A stretch of 64,000 nt of DNA from NCBI RefSeq assembly GCF_016239305.1, contig NZ_JAEHOQ010000018.1, positions 25,670-89,669 of the forward strand, written 5' to 3'. The notes beneath the pieces are model-generated. The model searched no databases. It was not told the DNA's origin and worked only from the letters and a program-made list of their open reading frames with translations. The position numbers and the translations under genes are program-made. The stretch is from Proteus vulgaris. GTDB lineage: Bacteria; Pseudomonadota; Gammaproteobacteria; Enterobacterales; Enterobacteriaceae. This document shows, piece by piece, positions 35,509 through 45,636 of this stretch; positions within the stretch are counted from its first letter, which is position 1, and every line of letters starts with the position of its first letter.

Positions 35509-38500
35509 TTATGCCTTTTCGATATTGACTAAGAACGCCTTATATTCAGGTGTGAATGAGTTTGCATCACCCACAGATGGCGTTAATGTATTGGCAAGGA
35601 AACCTTTACGTGTTGCTCCCTCAAAGCCCCAGTGACAAGGAATACCGATAGTATCGACAACTTTGCCATTTATCGTTAGAGGTCTAATACGCTTAGTCAC
35701 TACAGCTTTAGCTTTGATATAGCCACGTTTAGCGCTGACTTTAACTTCATCACCTTGAACAATACCTTTGCGTGAAGCAAGTTGTTCACCAATTTCAATA
35801 AATTGATCCGGTTGTGCAATGGCATTAATTAATGAGTGTTTTGTCCAGTGACGGAACAATTCAGTAATTGAATAGGTTGTTGCCACGTAAGGGAATTCTT
35901 CTGCTGTACCTAAATGTTCGGCATCGTAGCTGTATAAACGTGCTACAGGGTTGCGAGAGACTTTCGGGTGCAAAATATTATCTTCGGTTGGCGATTCAAA
36001 CGGTTCGTAGAACTCAGGGAATGGACCATCCGCCATTTTATCAACAGCAAATAAGCGCCCCATGCCTTCTGGCTGCATAATAAATGGACCTACACCACTA
36101 TTAGGTGCCGCATTACTATAATCTGGTACATCAGGACCAACCCATTGATTACCATTCCATTTGATAAGCTGACGTTTTGCATCCCAAGGTTGGCCTTGTG
36201 GATCAACGGATGCACGGTTATATAACACACGGCGGTTTTGTGGCCATGCAAAAGCCCAACCTGGTGTACAACCTAATCCTGATGGATCAGCGTTATCGCG
36301 GTTTGCCATTTGGTTGCCTTTTTCAGTCCAGCAACCAGAATAAACCCAACAGAAACTCGCAGTTGAACCGTCTGATTTCAGTTGATGAAAACCATCAAGT
36401 TGTTGTCCTTTTTTAAACAACAATTTGCCTGTTTCATCAAAGATATCTTGCATCGCTTGACCATTTGCTTCTTTCGCCACTTCTTCAGGTTGTGGATCGT
36501 AAGGGTCAACGTAGTTCCAAGAGAGATTCATGACAGGTTCAGGGCATACGCCACCTTCTTCACGATAAAGTTCGCGTAGGCGCATTAATAAATGCCCTAG
36601 AATTTTACCATCATGCCATGCTTGTGCGGGTGGTTTAGCACCAGCCCAGTGCCATTGTAGCCAGCGACCTGAGTTTGCAATCGAGCCATTTTCTTCAGCG
36701 AAACATGAAGAAGGTAAACGGAAAATTTCGGTTTGAATATCTTTTGGTGAGACTTCATTCATCTCGCCGTGGTTTTGCCAAAAATTAGAAGATTCAGTCA
36801 CGAGTGGGTCAATGACAACCATATATTTCAGTTTGGCTAATGCGGCACTACATTTATTTTTATCGGCAAAGGCGGCTAATGGGTTAAAACCTTGAACGAT
36901 ATAACCATTCATTTTGCCATCAATCATTAATTGGGTTTGTGCCATGATGTCATAGCTTTTATCCCATTTTGGTAACCAATGATAACCCCATTCATTTTGT
37001 GCCGTTGCGTGCTCGCCCCAGAAGCTTTTTAGCAAACTAATAAAGAAATCAGGGGTTCTTTTCCAGTAGTTAACTTGGTCTGCAACCACTGTTTTTGGTG
37101 TAATTTGAGATAAGTAAGTCTCTAATGATGTCTGTTTCTCATTAGGCAGAGGCATATAACCTGGTAGGTTTAATGATAATAAACCCAGATCGCTATAACC
37201 TTGAATATTAGAGTGCCCACGTAATGCGTTTACACCGCCCCCCGGCATACCTACGTTACCTAATAATAACTGGATCATACCTGCTGCACGGATAGTTTGA
37301 GCACCACCGGTATGGTGTGTCCAACCTAGGGCATACAAAATAGTCGAAGTCCGGTCTTTTACACTGGTAGACGCAAGCGCTTCACAGATATAGATAAAGT
37401 CTTCTAAAGGTGTACCACAAAGAGTGGTAACAATTTCAGGGGTATAACGTGAGACATGGTGTTTTAAAAGATTCCACACACAGCGAGGGTGTTGCAGTGA
37501 ATTATCTCTTAATGCTAAACCATTTTCATCAAGTTCATAGTGCCATGAAGTTTTATCATAGCTTTGATTTTCTTTATCAAATCCACTAAAAAGGCCTTCA
37601 TCAAAGTTAAAATCGTCACGCACAATTAAAGAAGCATTGGTATAAGCTTTCACATATTCGTGCTGAATTTTATCGTGTTCAATAAGGTAATGAATAACCC
37701 CTAATAAGAAAGCAGTATCAGAGCCTGCACGAATAGGTGAATAGAGATCGGCTACGGCAGCACTACGGTTAAAACGGGGATCGACAACGATAACCTTCGC
37801 ATTGTTCTTAATTTTAGCTTCGATAACCCATTTAAAACCGACTGGATGCGCTTCAGCAGGGTTACCCCCCATGATCAGCACAACGTTAGCGTTTTTAATA
37901 TCAACCCAGTTATTGGTCATTGCACCACGACCAAAAGTTGGCGCTAATGCTGCAACAGTTGGCGCATGGCAAAGTCTTGCCTGACAATCGATAGCAATCA
38001 TGCCTAATGAACGGGAAAATTTATTATCTAAAATTCCAGTTTCATTACTCGCCGCAGAAGAACAAAGCATACCGGTTGTGAGCCAACGGTTAACTTCTTG
38101 CCCTTTTTCATTATGGGTAACAAAGTTTTCATCGCGATCTTTTTTCATCAGACGAGCGATTTTATCAATTGCTTCATTCCATGAAATACGCTCCCACTTA
38201 TCAGAGCCAGGTCTACGATATTCAGGATATTTCAGGCGATTTTCACTGTGGATATAATCGACAAGCCCAGCGCCTTTCGGGCATAAAGAACCACGGCTAA
38301 CAGGATGATCAGGGTCGCCTTCAATGTGATAAATACTTTTATCGACATTCTTTGCGCCATCCCCAAGGCTATACATCAAAATACCGCAACCTACAGAGCA
38401 ATAAGTGCAGTTATTACGAGTCTCGACTGAACGTAATAATTTATATTGGCGAGCATTCGCAATAGATACTTCAGGTGCTAAGCCTAATAATGCAGCAGAT

Positions 38501-38556
38501 GTGCCTGCCATACCGCCAGCACAGATCTTAAAGAAAGACCTACGACTGATTTGCAT
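35509..38556 (-). CDS. fdoG: Formate dehydrogenase-O/N major (alpha) subunit, cysteine form
   Basis: Periplasmic molybdopterin subunit exported by Tat. 1015 residues from ATG at 38556, with AAGGAGA upstream; a longer frame to 38649 precedes the Tat signal and is rejected. Tat motif SRRSFFK at residues 4-10. One [4Fe-4S] cluster from CTYCSVGC and the later Cys. Residue 196, Sec in E. coli (ARVUHGPTV), is Cys (TGC at 37969-37971). Similarity to E. coli FdoG/FdnG is high throughout. First gene of fdoGHI; fdhE is not adjacent on this side. Confidence 0.95.
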   Translation of the reverse strand: MQISRRSFFKICAGGMAGTSAALLGLAPEVSIANARQYKLLRSVETRNNCTYCSVGCGILMYSLGDGAKNVDKSIYHIEGDPDHPVSRGSLCPKGAGLVDYIHSENRLKYPEYRRPGSDKWERISWNEAIDKIARLMKKDRDENFVTHNEKGQEVNRWLTTGMLCSSAASNETGILDNKFSRSLGMIAIDCQARLCHAPTVAALAPTFGRGAMTNNWVDIKNANVVLIMGGNPAEAHPVGFKWVIEAKIKNNAKVIVVDPRFNRSAAVADLYSPIRAGSDTAFLLGVIHYLIEHDKIQHEYVKAYTNASLIVRDDFNFDEGLFSGFDKENQSYDKTSWHYELDENGLALRDNSLQHPRCVWNLLKHHVSRYTPEIVTTLCGTPLEDFIYICEALASTSVKDRTSTILYALGWTHHTGGAQTIRAAGMIQLLLGNVGMPGGGVNALRGHSNIQGYSDLGLLSLNLPGYMPLPNEKQTSLETYLSQITPKTVVADQVNYWKRTPDFFISLLKSFWGEHATAQNEWGYHWLPKWDKSYDIMAQTQLMIDGKMNGYIVQGFNPLAAFADKNKCSAALAKLKYMVVIDPLVTESSNFWQNHGEMNEVSPKDIQTEIFRLPSSCFAEENGSIANSGRWLQWHWAGAKPPAQAWHDGKILGHLLMRLRELYREEGGVCPEPVMNLSWNYVDPYDPQPEEVAKEANGQAMQDIFDETGKLLFKKGQQLDGFHQLKSDGSTASFCWVYSGCWTEKGNQMANRDNADPSGLGCTPGWAFAWPQNRRVLYNRASVDPQGQPWDAKRQLIKWNGNQWVGPDVPDYSNAAPNSGVGPFIMQPEGMGRLFAVDKMADGPFPEFYEPFESPTEDNILHPKVSRNPVARLYSYDAEHLGTAEEFPYVATTYSITELFRHWTKHSLINAIAQPDQFIEIGEQLASRKGIVQGDEVKVSAKRGYIKAKAVVTKRIRPLTINGKVVDTIGIPCHWGFEGATRKGFLANTLTPSVGDANSFTPEYKAFLVNIEKA

Positions 38557-38566
38557 CAGTGTCTCC

Positions 38567-38590
38567 TTGATAAATTGATAAATTGATAAA
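38567..38590. repeat. Three tandem copies of TTGATAAA in the fdoG leader
   Basis: 24 bp made of three exact 8-bp units, just upstream of the fdoG ribosome binding site. Could be slippage-prone or a regulatory element; no function assigned. Confidence 0.85.
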
Positions 38591-39077
38591 TAACATCCGT
38601 ACCGGGCGTTTAAAAAAACGTCCAGTAAAGATACGATTTCATTTTTCAATCATTCAAGACAGACCTGAGTATCGTTTTGTGAACTCAATGTGATGAACTA
38701 CTACTTAAAATGACGAGGAAATTATAACGAGTAAAAAAAATAAATCCATAGTAACAATATGGATAAATAATTGTATAAAAAATAACAAGTTGAAGTGAGA
38801 TTACCGAAGATCTATAACCTTTGATTCTTTTATGTACAGATTATCTGAAATGGGATTTTTATATAAAAATAAGATACCGCTAATGTAGTTTAATTGGCTA
38901 TTTTATTTTGCGCCTTTATTGACTAAATAATAACTAAAATTAAATATTTTCTGTTTTAGCTATCTTTATTTAATCTTCTAAATAGAAACACACATACAGC
39001 ATCGCTTTCTCACTAAGAATATTTACTTAAAATAAATTTATCACATAATCGCTATCAGCTAGCGATAAAGGGCAATA
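38591..39077. other. Intergenic region fdoG / VgrG fragment
   Basis: 487 bp, very AT-rich, with the fdoGHI promoter at its left. A short stem GGCGTTT / AAACGTCC occurs at about 38606-38622. No gene or convincing operator seen. Confidence 0.5.
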
Positions 39078-39350
39078 ATGTTCCTGTATATAGACTGTTT
39101 TTCTGGTCATGAAGCGATTAGTGAAATTTATTCTTATCAGGTTACTTTTACTTGCCAAGATCACGATTTACAACCCGTAAATTTATTACGCAAAAGTACA
39201 ACACTTACTTTTTTACCTTCCCCTAATATAGACAGCACGCTGATCCCGTCACCCTTTGTAAAGCATATTCATGGTGTAATAACGGACTTTCGACGTTTAT
39301 CGGGCTCGCTGGATGAAGCGCAATATCAATTATTTATTCAGACGTTCTGA
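39078..39350 (+). pseudogene. VgrG N-terminal fragment (type VI secretion spike), truncated
   Basis: 90 residues resembling only the beginning of VgrG proteins: FSGHEAISEIYSYQVTF, then a loading domain with VKHIHGVITDFRRL, the conserved (Y/F)VHGIVT block. Complete VgrG is over 600 residues, so more than 80 percent is missing, and a stop follows directly. No other type VI genes are present in the window. Either a decayed orphan spike or an unusual stand-alone domain. Confidence 0.68.
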
Positions 39351-39418
39351 GGTGTTTTTGTTACCTTAATGGTTAAATGGCGATAAATAACGAGAGTCTA
39401 AGACTTTAAGAGGGCGGA

Positions 39419-40135
39419 GTGAGTTATTCTTTCTTAACACAAGCAACACTTAAAAAATTGGCAACAGGTGAAGCTTGGCAACGACAAGTTAATGATGAAA
39501 GTATTATGGATGTCAGCTTAAATGCGGGGCAATTAGTGATTAGTCATCCTGAAATTGAGGAAAGCTTTATTCCCTTTAGTCAGAAGCTCATGGCTTATTG
39601 TGAACAGCTTGCGCTTAAATATCCATTTATTGCGTTTACTCAGCAACAAGAATTTCATTCCACATTATTAACGATTTTTAATCAACAAAATGAGCAATTT
39701 AAACTGCAACGACCCATATTATTATCGTGGTGTCATGAGATTACAAAAATCTTTAATCAAATAAAAAGCATCGAAATTTCATTTGATAATGTTGTCCTAA
39801 CATCCAATGGCAGTTTGATATTAACGGGTATCTCAGAGGAATTAACACTCTTTAGGCAGCAGATTTATCAGCAAATCCCAATTGAGAGCGAACTTCATAA
39901 AGACATTATTCATATCACACTTGGGCGATTAGGTGAAAATACGTCATCAGCAGAGATGAAGCAGCTCTATGATGAGCTAGAGCAAAACCGATCATCATTA
40001 ATGCATCATGCTATTAATACCCCAATCATTATCCGACATCCAAAATTTGTGGTAAGCAAAGGTTCACTTTCATCTGAAGTACAATTGGGTTTAACGATGG
40101 AGTTTAATCAGTTATGGCCATTTCGGTGTTATTAA
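39419..40135 (+). CDS. 2H phosphoesterase-like protein
   Basis: 238 residues from GTG at 39419, with AGGGCGGA just upstream. Two His-x-Thr motifs, H80-S-T82 (FHSTLLTIF) and H165-I-T167 (IHITLGRL), about 85 residues apart, are the defining pattern of the 2H (LigT/CPDase) superfamily, whose members open cyclic phosphates or ligate RNA. No signal peptide. I do not recognise a closer family. It follows the VgrG fragment and precedes an acyltransferase; no operon partner is evident. Confidence 0.6.
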   Translation: MSYSFLTQATLKKLATGEAWQRQVNDESIMDVSLNAGQLVISHPEIEESFIPFSQKLMAYCEQLALKYPFIAFTQQQEFHSTLLTIFNQQNEQFKLQRPILLSWCHEITKIFNQIKSIEISFDNVVLTSNGSLILTGISEELTLFRQQIYQQIPIESELHKDIIHITLGRLGENTSSAEMKQLYDELEQNRSSLMHHAINTPIIIRHPKFVVSKGSLSSEVQLGLTMEFNQLWPFRCY

Positions 40136-40237
40136 CATTAAATATTAAATGGCTATCCATCTTTTTGTGACTAAAGTGATATAGCTAATTAGTATATAAT
40201 CCAGCGATTCTTTTTATTCGGATTATGTGTTTGAATT

Positions 40238-42217
40238 ATGAATGTAAAATATCGTGCTGATGTAGATGGCTTAAGGGCGATTGCTGTTATTCTGGTTATC
40301 CTATTCCATTTAGATAATCGCTTAATTCCTTCGGGATTTATTGGTGTCGATATTTTCTTTGTGATCTCTGGTTTTTTGATCTCATTGATAATTAAAACTT
40401 CATTGTTACAAGGTAATTTTTCATTTTGTGATTTTTATAATCGTCGATTATGGCGATTACAGCCACTTTATCTTGTTATATTAATTTCAGTACTCGTGAT
40501 ATCAGGAATTTTTTATCTCCCTAGCGATTATCTTGATATTACAAATAGCGAAAAGTATGCCTCAGCTTTTCTTTCAAATAAATATTTTGCGAGAGCGACA
40601 ACCAGCTATGCAGCGCAAGATGCACTCTTTTTACCGTTATTGCATACGTGGTCTTTAGCGATAGAGTGGCAATGGTATCTTTTCTTGCCTTTTGCGCTTT
40701 ATTTTCTACATAAAATCAATGCAAAAGAAAGAGTTAATCATTTTTATCCGGTGGTATTAGTTACTGTTATCTCATTTATTCTGGTGTTTTATTACCAGAA
40801 AGACCAACCGAAAAATTATTACTATTTTAGTACGCGGATCTTCGAATTTATGTTGGGAGCTTGTGTTGCCTACTTCCCAACAAAGATAAAACCTAATCGA
40901 AGAATAAATGATATTATTAGCTTAATTGCGCTAGGTGTTATTGTTTGGGTTGCATTTCAAAACGATATTATTGCAGGTTATCCGAATCTTAATACGTTGT
41001 ATGTTTGTCTTGGTGCTGCGCTAATTATTTATACTGGACAACATGGAAGTATTATTGAAAAAATACTCTCGTTAAAGCCGATCGTGATCGTTGGGTTATT
41101 ATCTTATTCTCTCTATTTATGGCATTGGCCATTATTTGCTGTTGCACGTTATATTGGTGTATTTAATACAGAATTGCAAAAAGGATCGCTGTTAGCATTA
41201 ACCTTATTGCTATCAATTAGCTCTTATTTTCTGATTGAAAAACCGTTTAGAAGAAAGCGTTTAGCGTTTAAATATTCCATCACACTTTTGTTGATTGTTC
41301 CTATTTTATTAGCTCTAGGGTTAAATGTGTTGAATGAAAAATATCAAGGTGTTGGCGCTAGGCTTGGGCAAAATTACGTTAATTTAGAAGCCAAATTGAA
41401 TCAATTTGAGTATCCTAATCGAACTAAATGTATGAATTTTGAGGCTTCTGATCCCGATAAAATGTGCCATATTGGTGATGTAGGGAGTCAGAAAAAAGCT
41501 TTTTTATTGGGTGATTCTCATGCAAATCACTATTGGGGCTTTATGGATATTTTAGGTAAAGATGCCAAGATAGATGTATATGCACAAGCAACTTCATCGT
41601 GTATTACGCTTCCTAATATTTATCTTTATGACTGGTCTAATCATAAAAATACAGTTTATCAACGTTGTTACGATCAAACAGCGAAATATTATCAACTTAT
41701 CAAGAATGGCTACTTTGATTATGTAATATTTGGGCAAGTTTGGAATAACTACGCGTCAAACCATGTCATTAATAAGATAGGTGATGTTAGAACGGTTGAA
41801 GAGTCTCGTAAACGCCTTGAGAAAGCGATGCGTGAAGCGCTTGATATTATTATTGCTACGGGAGCTAAACCGGTTTTTATTAAAACAGTCAATTCTATGC
41901 CAAGTGGTTTTATGACCTGCTTTTATGAAAATGCAAAATTAAGAAAAGACTTTGCAGATAATAACTGTAACCCCAAAAACTATAAAGGTGAGGGAAATAC
42001 ATGGGTGGATCAGTTATTTGTTAAATTAAAAAAAGACTACCCAACCTTAATTATTATCGATCCTAAAGATGTGCAGTGCGATAAAAATGTCTGCTTAACT
42101 GATATAGATGGTGTACCAGTTTATCGTGATGTAGGGCATATTACAGATTATGCTTCAACAATCTTTGGTATGAGGTATCTAGAGCGTTTTGGTAATCCGT
42201 TAAAATATAAAGAGTAA
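40238..42217 (+). CDS. OafA/YrhL-type O-acyltransferase with SGNH domain
   Basis: Inner-membrane acyltransferase predicted to acetylate a surface glycan such as lipopolysaccharide O-antigen. 659 residues. The N-terminal acyltransferase_3 domain (about 1-350, ten or so membrane segments) opens with YRADVDGLRAIAVILVILFH, including Arg-Ala and the catalytic-type His. The C-terminal periplasmic SGNH domain (about 400-655) has GDSHANHYW and the late DVGHITDYA (Asp/His pair). Single-gene unit in an accessory segment, so probably a strain-variable surface modifier. Confidence 0.92.
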   Translation: MNVKYRADVDGLRAIAVILVILFHLDNRLIPSGFIGVDIFFVISGFLISLIIKTSLLQGNFSFCDFYNRRLWRLQPLYLVILISVLVISGIFYLPSDYLDITNSEKYASAFLSNKYFARATTSYAAQDALFLPLLHTWSLAIEWQWYLFLPFALYFLHKINAKERVNHFYPVVLVTVISFILVFYYQKDQPKNYYYFSTRIFEFMLGACVAYFPTKIKPNRRINDIISLIALGVIVWVAFQNDIIAGYPNLNTLYVCLGAALIIYTGQHGSIIEKILSLKPIVIVGLLSYSLYLWHWPLFAVARYIGVFNTELQKGSLLALTLLLSISSYFLIEKPFRRKRLAFKYSITLLLIVPILLALGLNVLNEKYQGVGARLGQNYVNLEAKLNQFEYPNRTKCMNFEASDPDKMCHIGDVGSQKKAFLLGDSHANHYWGFMDILGKDAKIDVYAQATSSCITLPNIYLYDWSNHKNTVYQRCYDQTAKYYQLIKNGYFDYVIFGQVWNNYASNHVINKIGDVRTVEESRKRLEKAMREALDIIIATGAKPVFIKTVNSMPSGFMTCFYENAKLRKDFADNNCNPKNYKGEGNTWVDQLFVKLKKDYPTLIIIDPKDVQCDKNVCLTDIDGVPVYRDVGHITDYASTIFGMRYLERFGNPLKYKE

Positions 42218-42237
42218 TAAATAGATATTTATTAAAC

Positions 42238-42272
42238 AAATCCCGATTAAATAAATGATTTTATCGGGATTT
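42238..42272. terminator. Terminator between acyltransferase and methyltransferase genes
   Basis: Perfect 10-bp stem AAATCCCGAT / ATCGGGATTT with a 15-nt loop between convergent genes. Confidence 0.75.
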
Positions 42273-42340
42273 GTCTTATGATCATGATAATAGATTGAGA
42301 AAATTGAGACTTGGAATTTAAATTTCAAAACTATTACATT

Positions 42341-43294
42341 TTATCCTAGCGCTAGTTTTATTTGTTGCGCAATGCGTTCAATTACAGGCACCACAACACT
42401 ATTCCCAGCTTGTTTATATAAATTAGCATTGCTCATATCTTTGGGTAATTTATAGTCAGCAGGATAACCTTGAAAATTAAAACACTCTCTTGGTGTGAGC
42501 TTTCTGATGGTGTTTGCTTTCTTTTGAACATTGAGTAAGGGGACGTTATGGCCACCAGTACCCATATTGGCTGTTAATGTTGGGCAAAGGTTATTTTTAT
42601 TGGCTCTTACATATTTTCTACGCCATTGATAGAGTGTTTCGGCATCAGTAACATCTTCAACAAGTTGATCAAAGAACGGTGTTTTAGCTGTATAAAAATA
42701 ACGCGATTCTATTGTACTTTCATTTTCTAATAAATCTGAAATACGCTTAGTTAATGGTGTCTTTTCTGGAAAAACAAAGCGTTTATGTGTTTGCTCATCT
42801 TTAAAACATACAATATAGATACGTTCTCGATTCTGTGGAATATTGCCATATTCAGCCGCATTTAATACTTGATGAGAAACGTGATAACCGTGTTTATGGA
42901 GAGAATCCAAAATCACTTTAAAGGTGTTACCTTTATCATGAGAAACTAAGTTTTTAACGTTTTCAAGGAAGATAACAGGCGGCTGTTTTTCTGCAAATAT
43001 TCTCTCTAGTTCAAAGAATAAGTTACCTCGGCCTTTTTCATCGTCAAAACCTTGGCGGTATCCCGCCACTGAAAATGCTTGGCATGGGAAACCGCCCAAC
43101 ATAATATCAAAATCAGGGATCTCATTTGTTTTTACATCTCTGATGTCTCGATGGTCGATGATAAAGTCAAAATTTTCTTTTAAGGTTGTAACCGCAAATT
43201 TATCCAGTTCATTAGCATAAACTGTATCAAAATCAGCTTTTTTAAAGCCTATATCAATCCCACCAACACCTGCAAAAAATGATGCACACTTCAT
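42341..43294 (-). CDS. DNA (cytosine-5) methyltransferase
   Basis: 317 residues from ATG at 43294, with GGGA 9 nt upstream (an in-frame ATG at 43303 overlaps it). C5-methylase motifs in order: I FFAGVGGIDIGF, IV GGFPCQAFSV with catalytic Cys71, VI FLENVKNL, VIII QNRERIYIV, IX LTPRECFNFQGYP, X QAGNSVVVPV. The target-recognition region (about 205-265) is short. Adjacent B3-domain genes suggest it is the modification enzyme of a type II R-M system. Recognition sequence not predictable. Not the chromosomal Dcm by length or context. Confidence 0.93.
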   Translation of the reverse strand: MKCASFFAGVGGIDIGFKKADFDTVYANELDKFAVTTLKENFDFIIDHRDIRDVKTNEIPDFDIMLGGFPCQAFSVAGYRQGFDDEKGRGNLFFELERIFAEKQPPVIFLENVKNLVSHDKGNTFKVILDSLHKHGYHVSHQVLNAAEYGNIPQNRERIYIVCFKDEQTHKRFVFPEKTPLTKRISDLLENESTIESRYFYTAKTPFFDQLVEDVTDAETLYQWRRKYVRANKNNLCPTLTANMGTGGHNVPLLNVQKKANTIRKLTPRECFNFQGYPADYKLPKDMSNANLYKQAGNSVVVPVIERIAQQIKLALG

Positions 43295-43461
43295 AAATAA
43301 CATCCCAACTCGCTAAACTCGAAAGAGTATTCTACAGAACTCTTAAGCAAAAAGCAGCAACTGTTGATGGTTTGGAGCAATGGTATTGAATTATTTAGAT
43401 AATTGTCTAAAAAAGAAGTAATCAAATGAAAAAATAAAAAACATTAAGAACAAGAAGAGAA

Positions 43462-43483
43462 AACCCTAGATTTTTCTAGGGTT
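43462..43483 (-). terminator. Terminator after the small B3-domain gene
   Basis: Perfect 9-bp stem AACCCTAGA / TCTAGGGTT. On the minus strand TTTTCTCTTC follows, 12 bp after the stop at 43495. Confidence 0.65.
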
Positions 43484-43494
43484 GAATAGGTGAA

Positions 43495-43980
43495 TCAAAG
43501 TGTTACTTTCCAATTTCTAAAGGCATTAAATGGTGCAATATCAATACGAAAATCAGAATTAATTTTAGTGATTTTTACTGAATCAATACCTTTTTGCTTC
43601 AGCATATCCATGGTTAAGACAGTACCATAAGATAAATTAAGAATATCGCGAAGGATCCATTTACCTAAATCAGATTGAGGATTAGTTTCAAGCGCTTTAC
43701 TATTTTGTTGAGTAATAATTGCGTTCCATCTACCAATAGGAGAATGTAGATAAAAGTTATTTATGGATGCATCTTGTTGATTAGGATCTAATGCATCAAA
43801 ACCAAAGAAATAAGGAAAATGTTCATGAACCCATTTTGGAATAGGGATATAAACCTCATCTCTAGGTCTAGGCTCATTGGTTGAAGGATTCTTGGACGCT
43901 CCGTTCCATGCATTAAGACCTGATTGAGTGTGTACGGTATTATCTCGATCAGAATAAAGAGGTAAATAAATAAAACTCAT
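43495..43980 (-). CDS. Freestanding B3-like (EcoRII-N/NgoFVII-C type) DNA-binding domain protein
   Basis: 161 residues, nothing but one domain. It is about half identical by eye to the last ~160 residues of the protein encoded at 44222-45544 (shared blocks YLP.YSD, SG.NAWN, YIPIP.W.H..FP.FFGF.ALD, TNPQS.LGKWIL, LT.DML...G.DSVK.TK). The pattern resembles the C-terminal recognition domain of NgoFVII/BfiI-type restriction enzymes. No nuclease motif. Start has AAGGA upstream. Lies between the methyltransferase and the larger protein. Could modulate cleavage, recognise half a site or be a relic; function unknown. Confidence 0.75.
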   Translation of the reverse strand: MSFIYLPLYSDRDNTVHTQSGLNAWNGASKNPSTNEPRPRDEVYIPIPKWVHEHFPYFFGFDALDPNQQDASINNFYLHSPIGRWNAIITQQNSKALETNPQSDLGKWILRDILNLSYGTVLTMDMLKQKGIDSVKITKINSDFRIDIAPFNAFRNWKVTL

Positions 43981-44221
43981 TTTTTAATTCCTTAATATAT
44001 TTTAGTTTAAAGTAAATTCTAGGTTAGTTGCTCTCTTTTTTTATTCAAGGCTTTTTATTTGATTTTTTTTATATTTAAAATTATAAATGTTCTTATTTAT
44101 TTTAATATTATAATTTAATAATTAATGATTATTTTTGTGAGGTAGTATTAATATATTGTGCTATTTATATGATAGATTAATTCGTTTTTTATGAAAAATT
44201 TTTAAAAGGTCTTAGGTGAAT

Positions 44222-45544
44222 ATGGCAAAAAATATAGATTTATGGTCTTCATTTCCTCAAGATAAAAGGGATGAATATATTAAGTTCTTAGAGATTTTCG
44301 GTGCATTATCGGGTCTTTTTAAAGATACGGAAGCCGGAAGTAGTGCAGATAAACCTTATCTATATTATCGAAACCATGAACAACTTTTTGCCCGAGTTTT
44401 TGATGTAGAAGATTTAACACGTAAAGATTCTGCATTTGATGCTATCGCTAAGATGGGAAAAAGACGAATTGGTGTTGGTTTAAAGACATGGATACACTCC
44501 AGAGATAAAACTTTTCAAAAAGTTGCAGAATTTAATAAAGTTGCACCAACAGAAATTAGACCTTTAATTGATAAAGGTACTGCGCTTGATGTTGTTAAAA
44601 AAGTGGCTTTACTTCGAAACAAACGAATTGAACTTGATCAACGTACGTATAATACAACACATACTATTTATCATAATATTACGAGAGATAGTAATGTGAT
44701 GAATATTGTTGAATGTAATTATGATTTAATTGATTTAAATTCAATTAAAATAATATCAGTTAATGAAAGTAAGGGTATTTTTAATTTTAAGGATAAGAAT
44801 AAAAAATATAAATTTTATGTAAGTAAAAGTGTTTTATTGCAAGAGTTTGATGCTTCTACAGAATCTATTGTGATTAAAATTCCTATTACTCAATACAAAG
44901 ATCCTTTTGACTTATTATCGAATATACATGTTACCAACACGTCTGTAAGTAAATTAGCTCCGCTAAAAGAAAAAGTAGAAGATCCGAAAAAAACGATTTA
45001 TCTACCTATTTACTCAGACTCTTCAATGAAAGTAGAGGAAAAATCAGGATTTAATGCATGGAATGCCGCACCAAAAACAAAAGGCTCAGATAAACCTCGT
45101 CCAGATTTTGAAGCTTATATTCCTATTCCTATCTGGATACATCATATTTTCCCCCATTTTTTTGGTTTTAATGCCTTAGATAAAGAAGAAAGAAATGCAG
45201 CTAAAGGGTTTGAGTTGCAATTACCAGATGACCGAATAATCACAGCTATTGTGACACAAGATAATGGAAAAGGATTACAAACGAATCCTCAATCTATTTT
45301 AGGAAAATGGATATTACATGATGTTTTTGGTTTAGAAGCCAGACAATTACTAACATTGGATATGCTAAATGAGTTAGGTGTAGATTCAGTTAAAGTGACA
45401 AAAGTGAGTAATACTAAATTTAAAATTGACCTTGCTGATACCTATGCTTTTGAGCAATGGAAATTAGGGCTAAAAACACAAATTGAAAATTGTGATGATA
45501 TTAAGCAAAAACCAAAATTTAGAGATGATTTAATTGAAGAATAA
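44222..45544 (+). CDS. Probable type II restriction endonuclease: nuclease-like N-terminus plus B3-like C-terminus
   Basis: 440 residues from ATG at 44222, which has TAGGTG upstream (GTG at 44216 is the alternative). C-terminal ~160 residues (about 260-420) are the B3-like DNA-recognition domain shared with the small neighbour. The N-terminal part contains SAFDA...RIGVGLKTWI then KTFQKVAEFNK, which looks like a divergent PD-(D/E)xK core (Asp, then G-L-K in place of E-x-K); it lacks the phospholipase-D HxK motif of classical NgoFVII/BfiI enzymes. Divergent from the small gene and methyltransferase. Nuclease assignment is inference. Ends at a strong terminator. Confidence 0.68.
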   Translation: MAKNIDLWSSFPQDKRDEYIKFLEIFGALSGLFKDTEAGSSADKPYLYYRNHEQLFARVFDVEDLTRKDSAFDAIAKMGKRRIGVGLKTWIHSRDKTFQKVAEFNKVAPTEIRPLIDKGTALDVVKKVALLRNKRIELDQRTYNTTHTIYHNITRDSNVMNIVECNYDLIDLNSIKIISVNESKGIFNFKDKNKKYKFYVSKSVLLQEFDASTESIVIKIPITQYKDPFDLLSNIHVTNTSVSKLAPLKEKVEDPKKTIYLPIYSDSSMKVEEKSGFNAWNAAPKTKGSDKPRPDFEAYIPIPIWIHHIFPHFFGFNALDKEERNAAKGFELQLPDDRIITAIVTQDNGKGLQTNPQSILGKWILHDVFGLEARQLLTLDMLNELGVDSVKVTKVSNTKFKIDLADTYAFEQWKLGLKTQIENCDDIKQKPKFRDDLIEE

Positions 45545-45588
45545 TCAGTAACACATCTAAATGTGCAAGGATACTTTAAATCAAATTT

Positions 45589-45627
45589 TACCTCAAAAGT
45601 GAATATCCCACTTTTGAGGTATTTTTT
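45589..45627 (+). terminator. Terminator after the putative restriction gene
   Basis: Perfect 13-bp stem TACCTCAAAAGTG / CACTTTTGAGGTA with a 7-nt loop and six T. Confidence 0.92.
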
Positions 45628-45636
45628 ATGCAGAAA

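Noticed and set aside
31658..38556. Selenocysteine (UGA) codon in the formate dehydrogenase genes
   Set aside because: The positions equivalent to E. coli Sec140 (FdhF) and Sec196 (FdoG) were read directly and are TGT and TGC, so no recoding element is needed.
39078..39350. Functional type VI secretion gene cluster
   Set aside because: Only 90 residues of VgrG are present and no other type VI genes lie nearby.
44222..45544. Classical NgoFVII/BfiI enzyme with phospholipase-D nuclease
   Set aside because: Only the C-terminal domain fits; I find no HxK(x)4D phospholipase-D motif in the N-terminal part.
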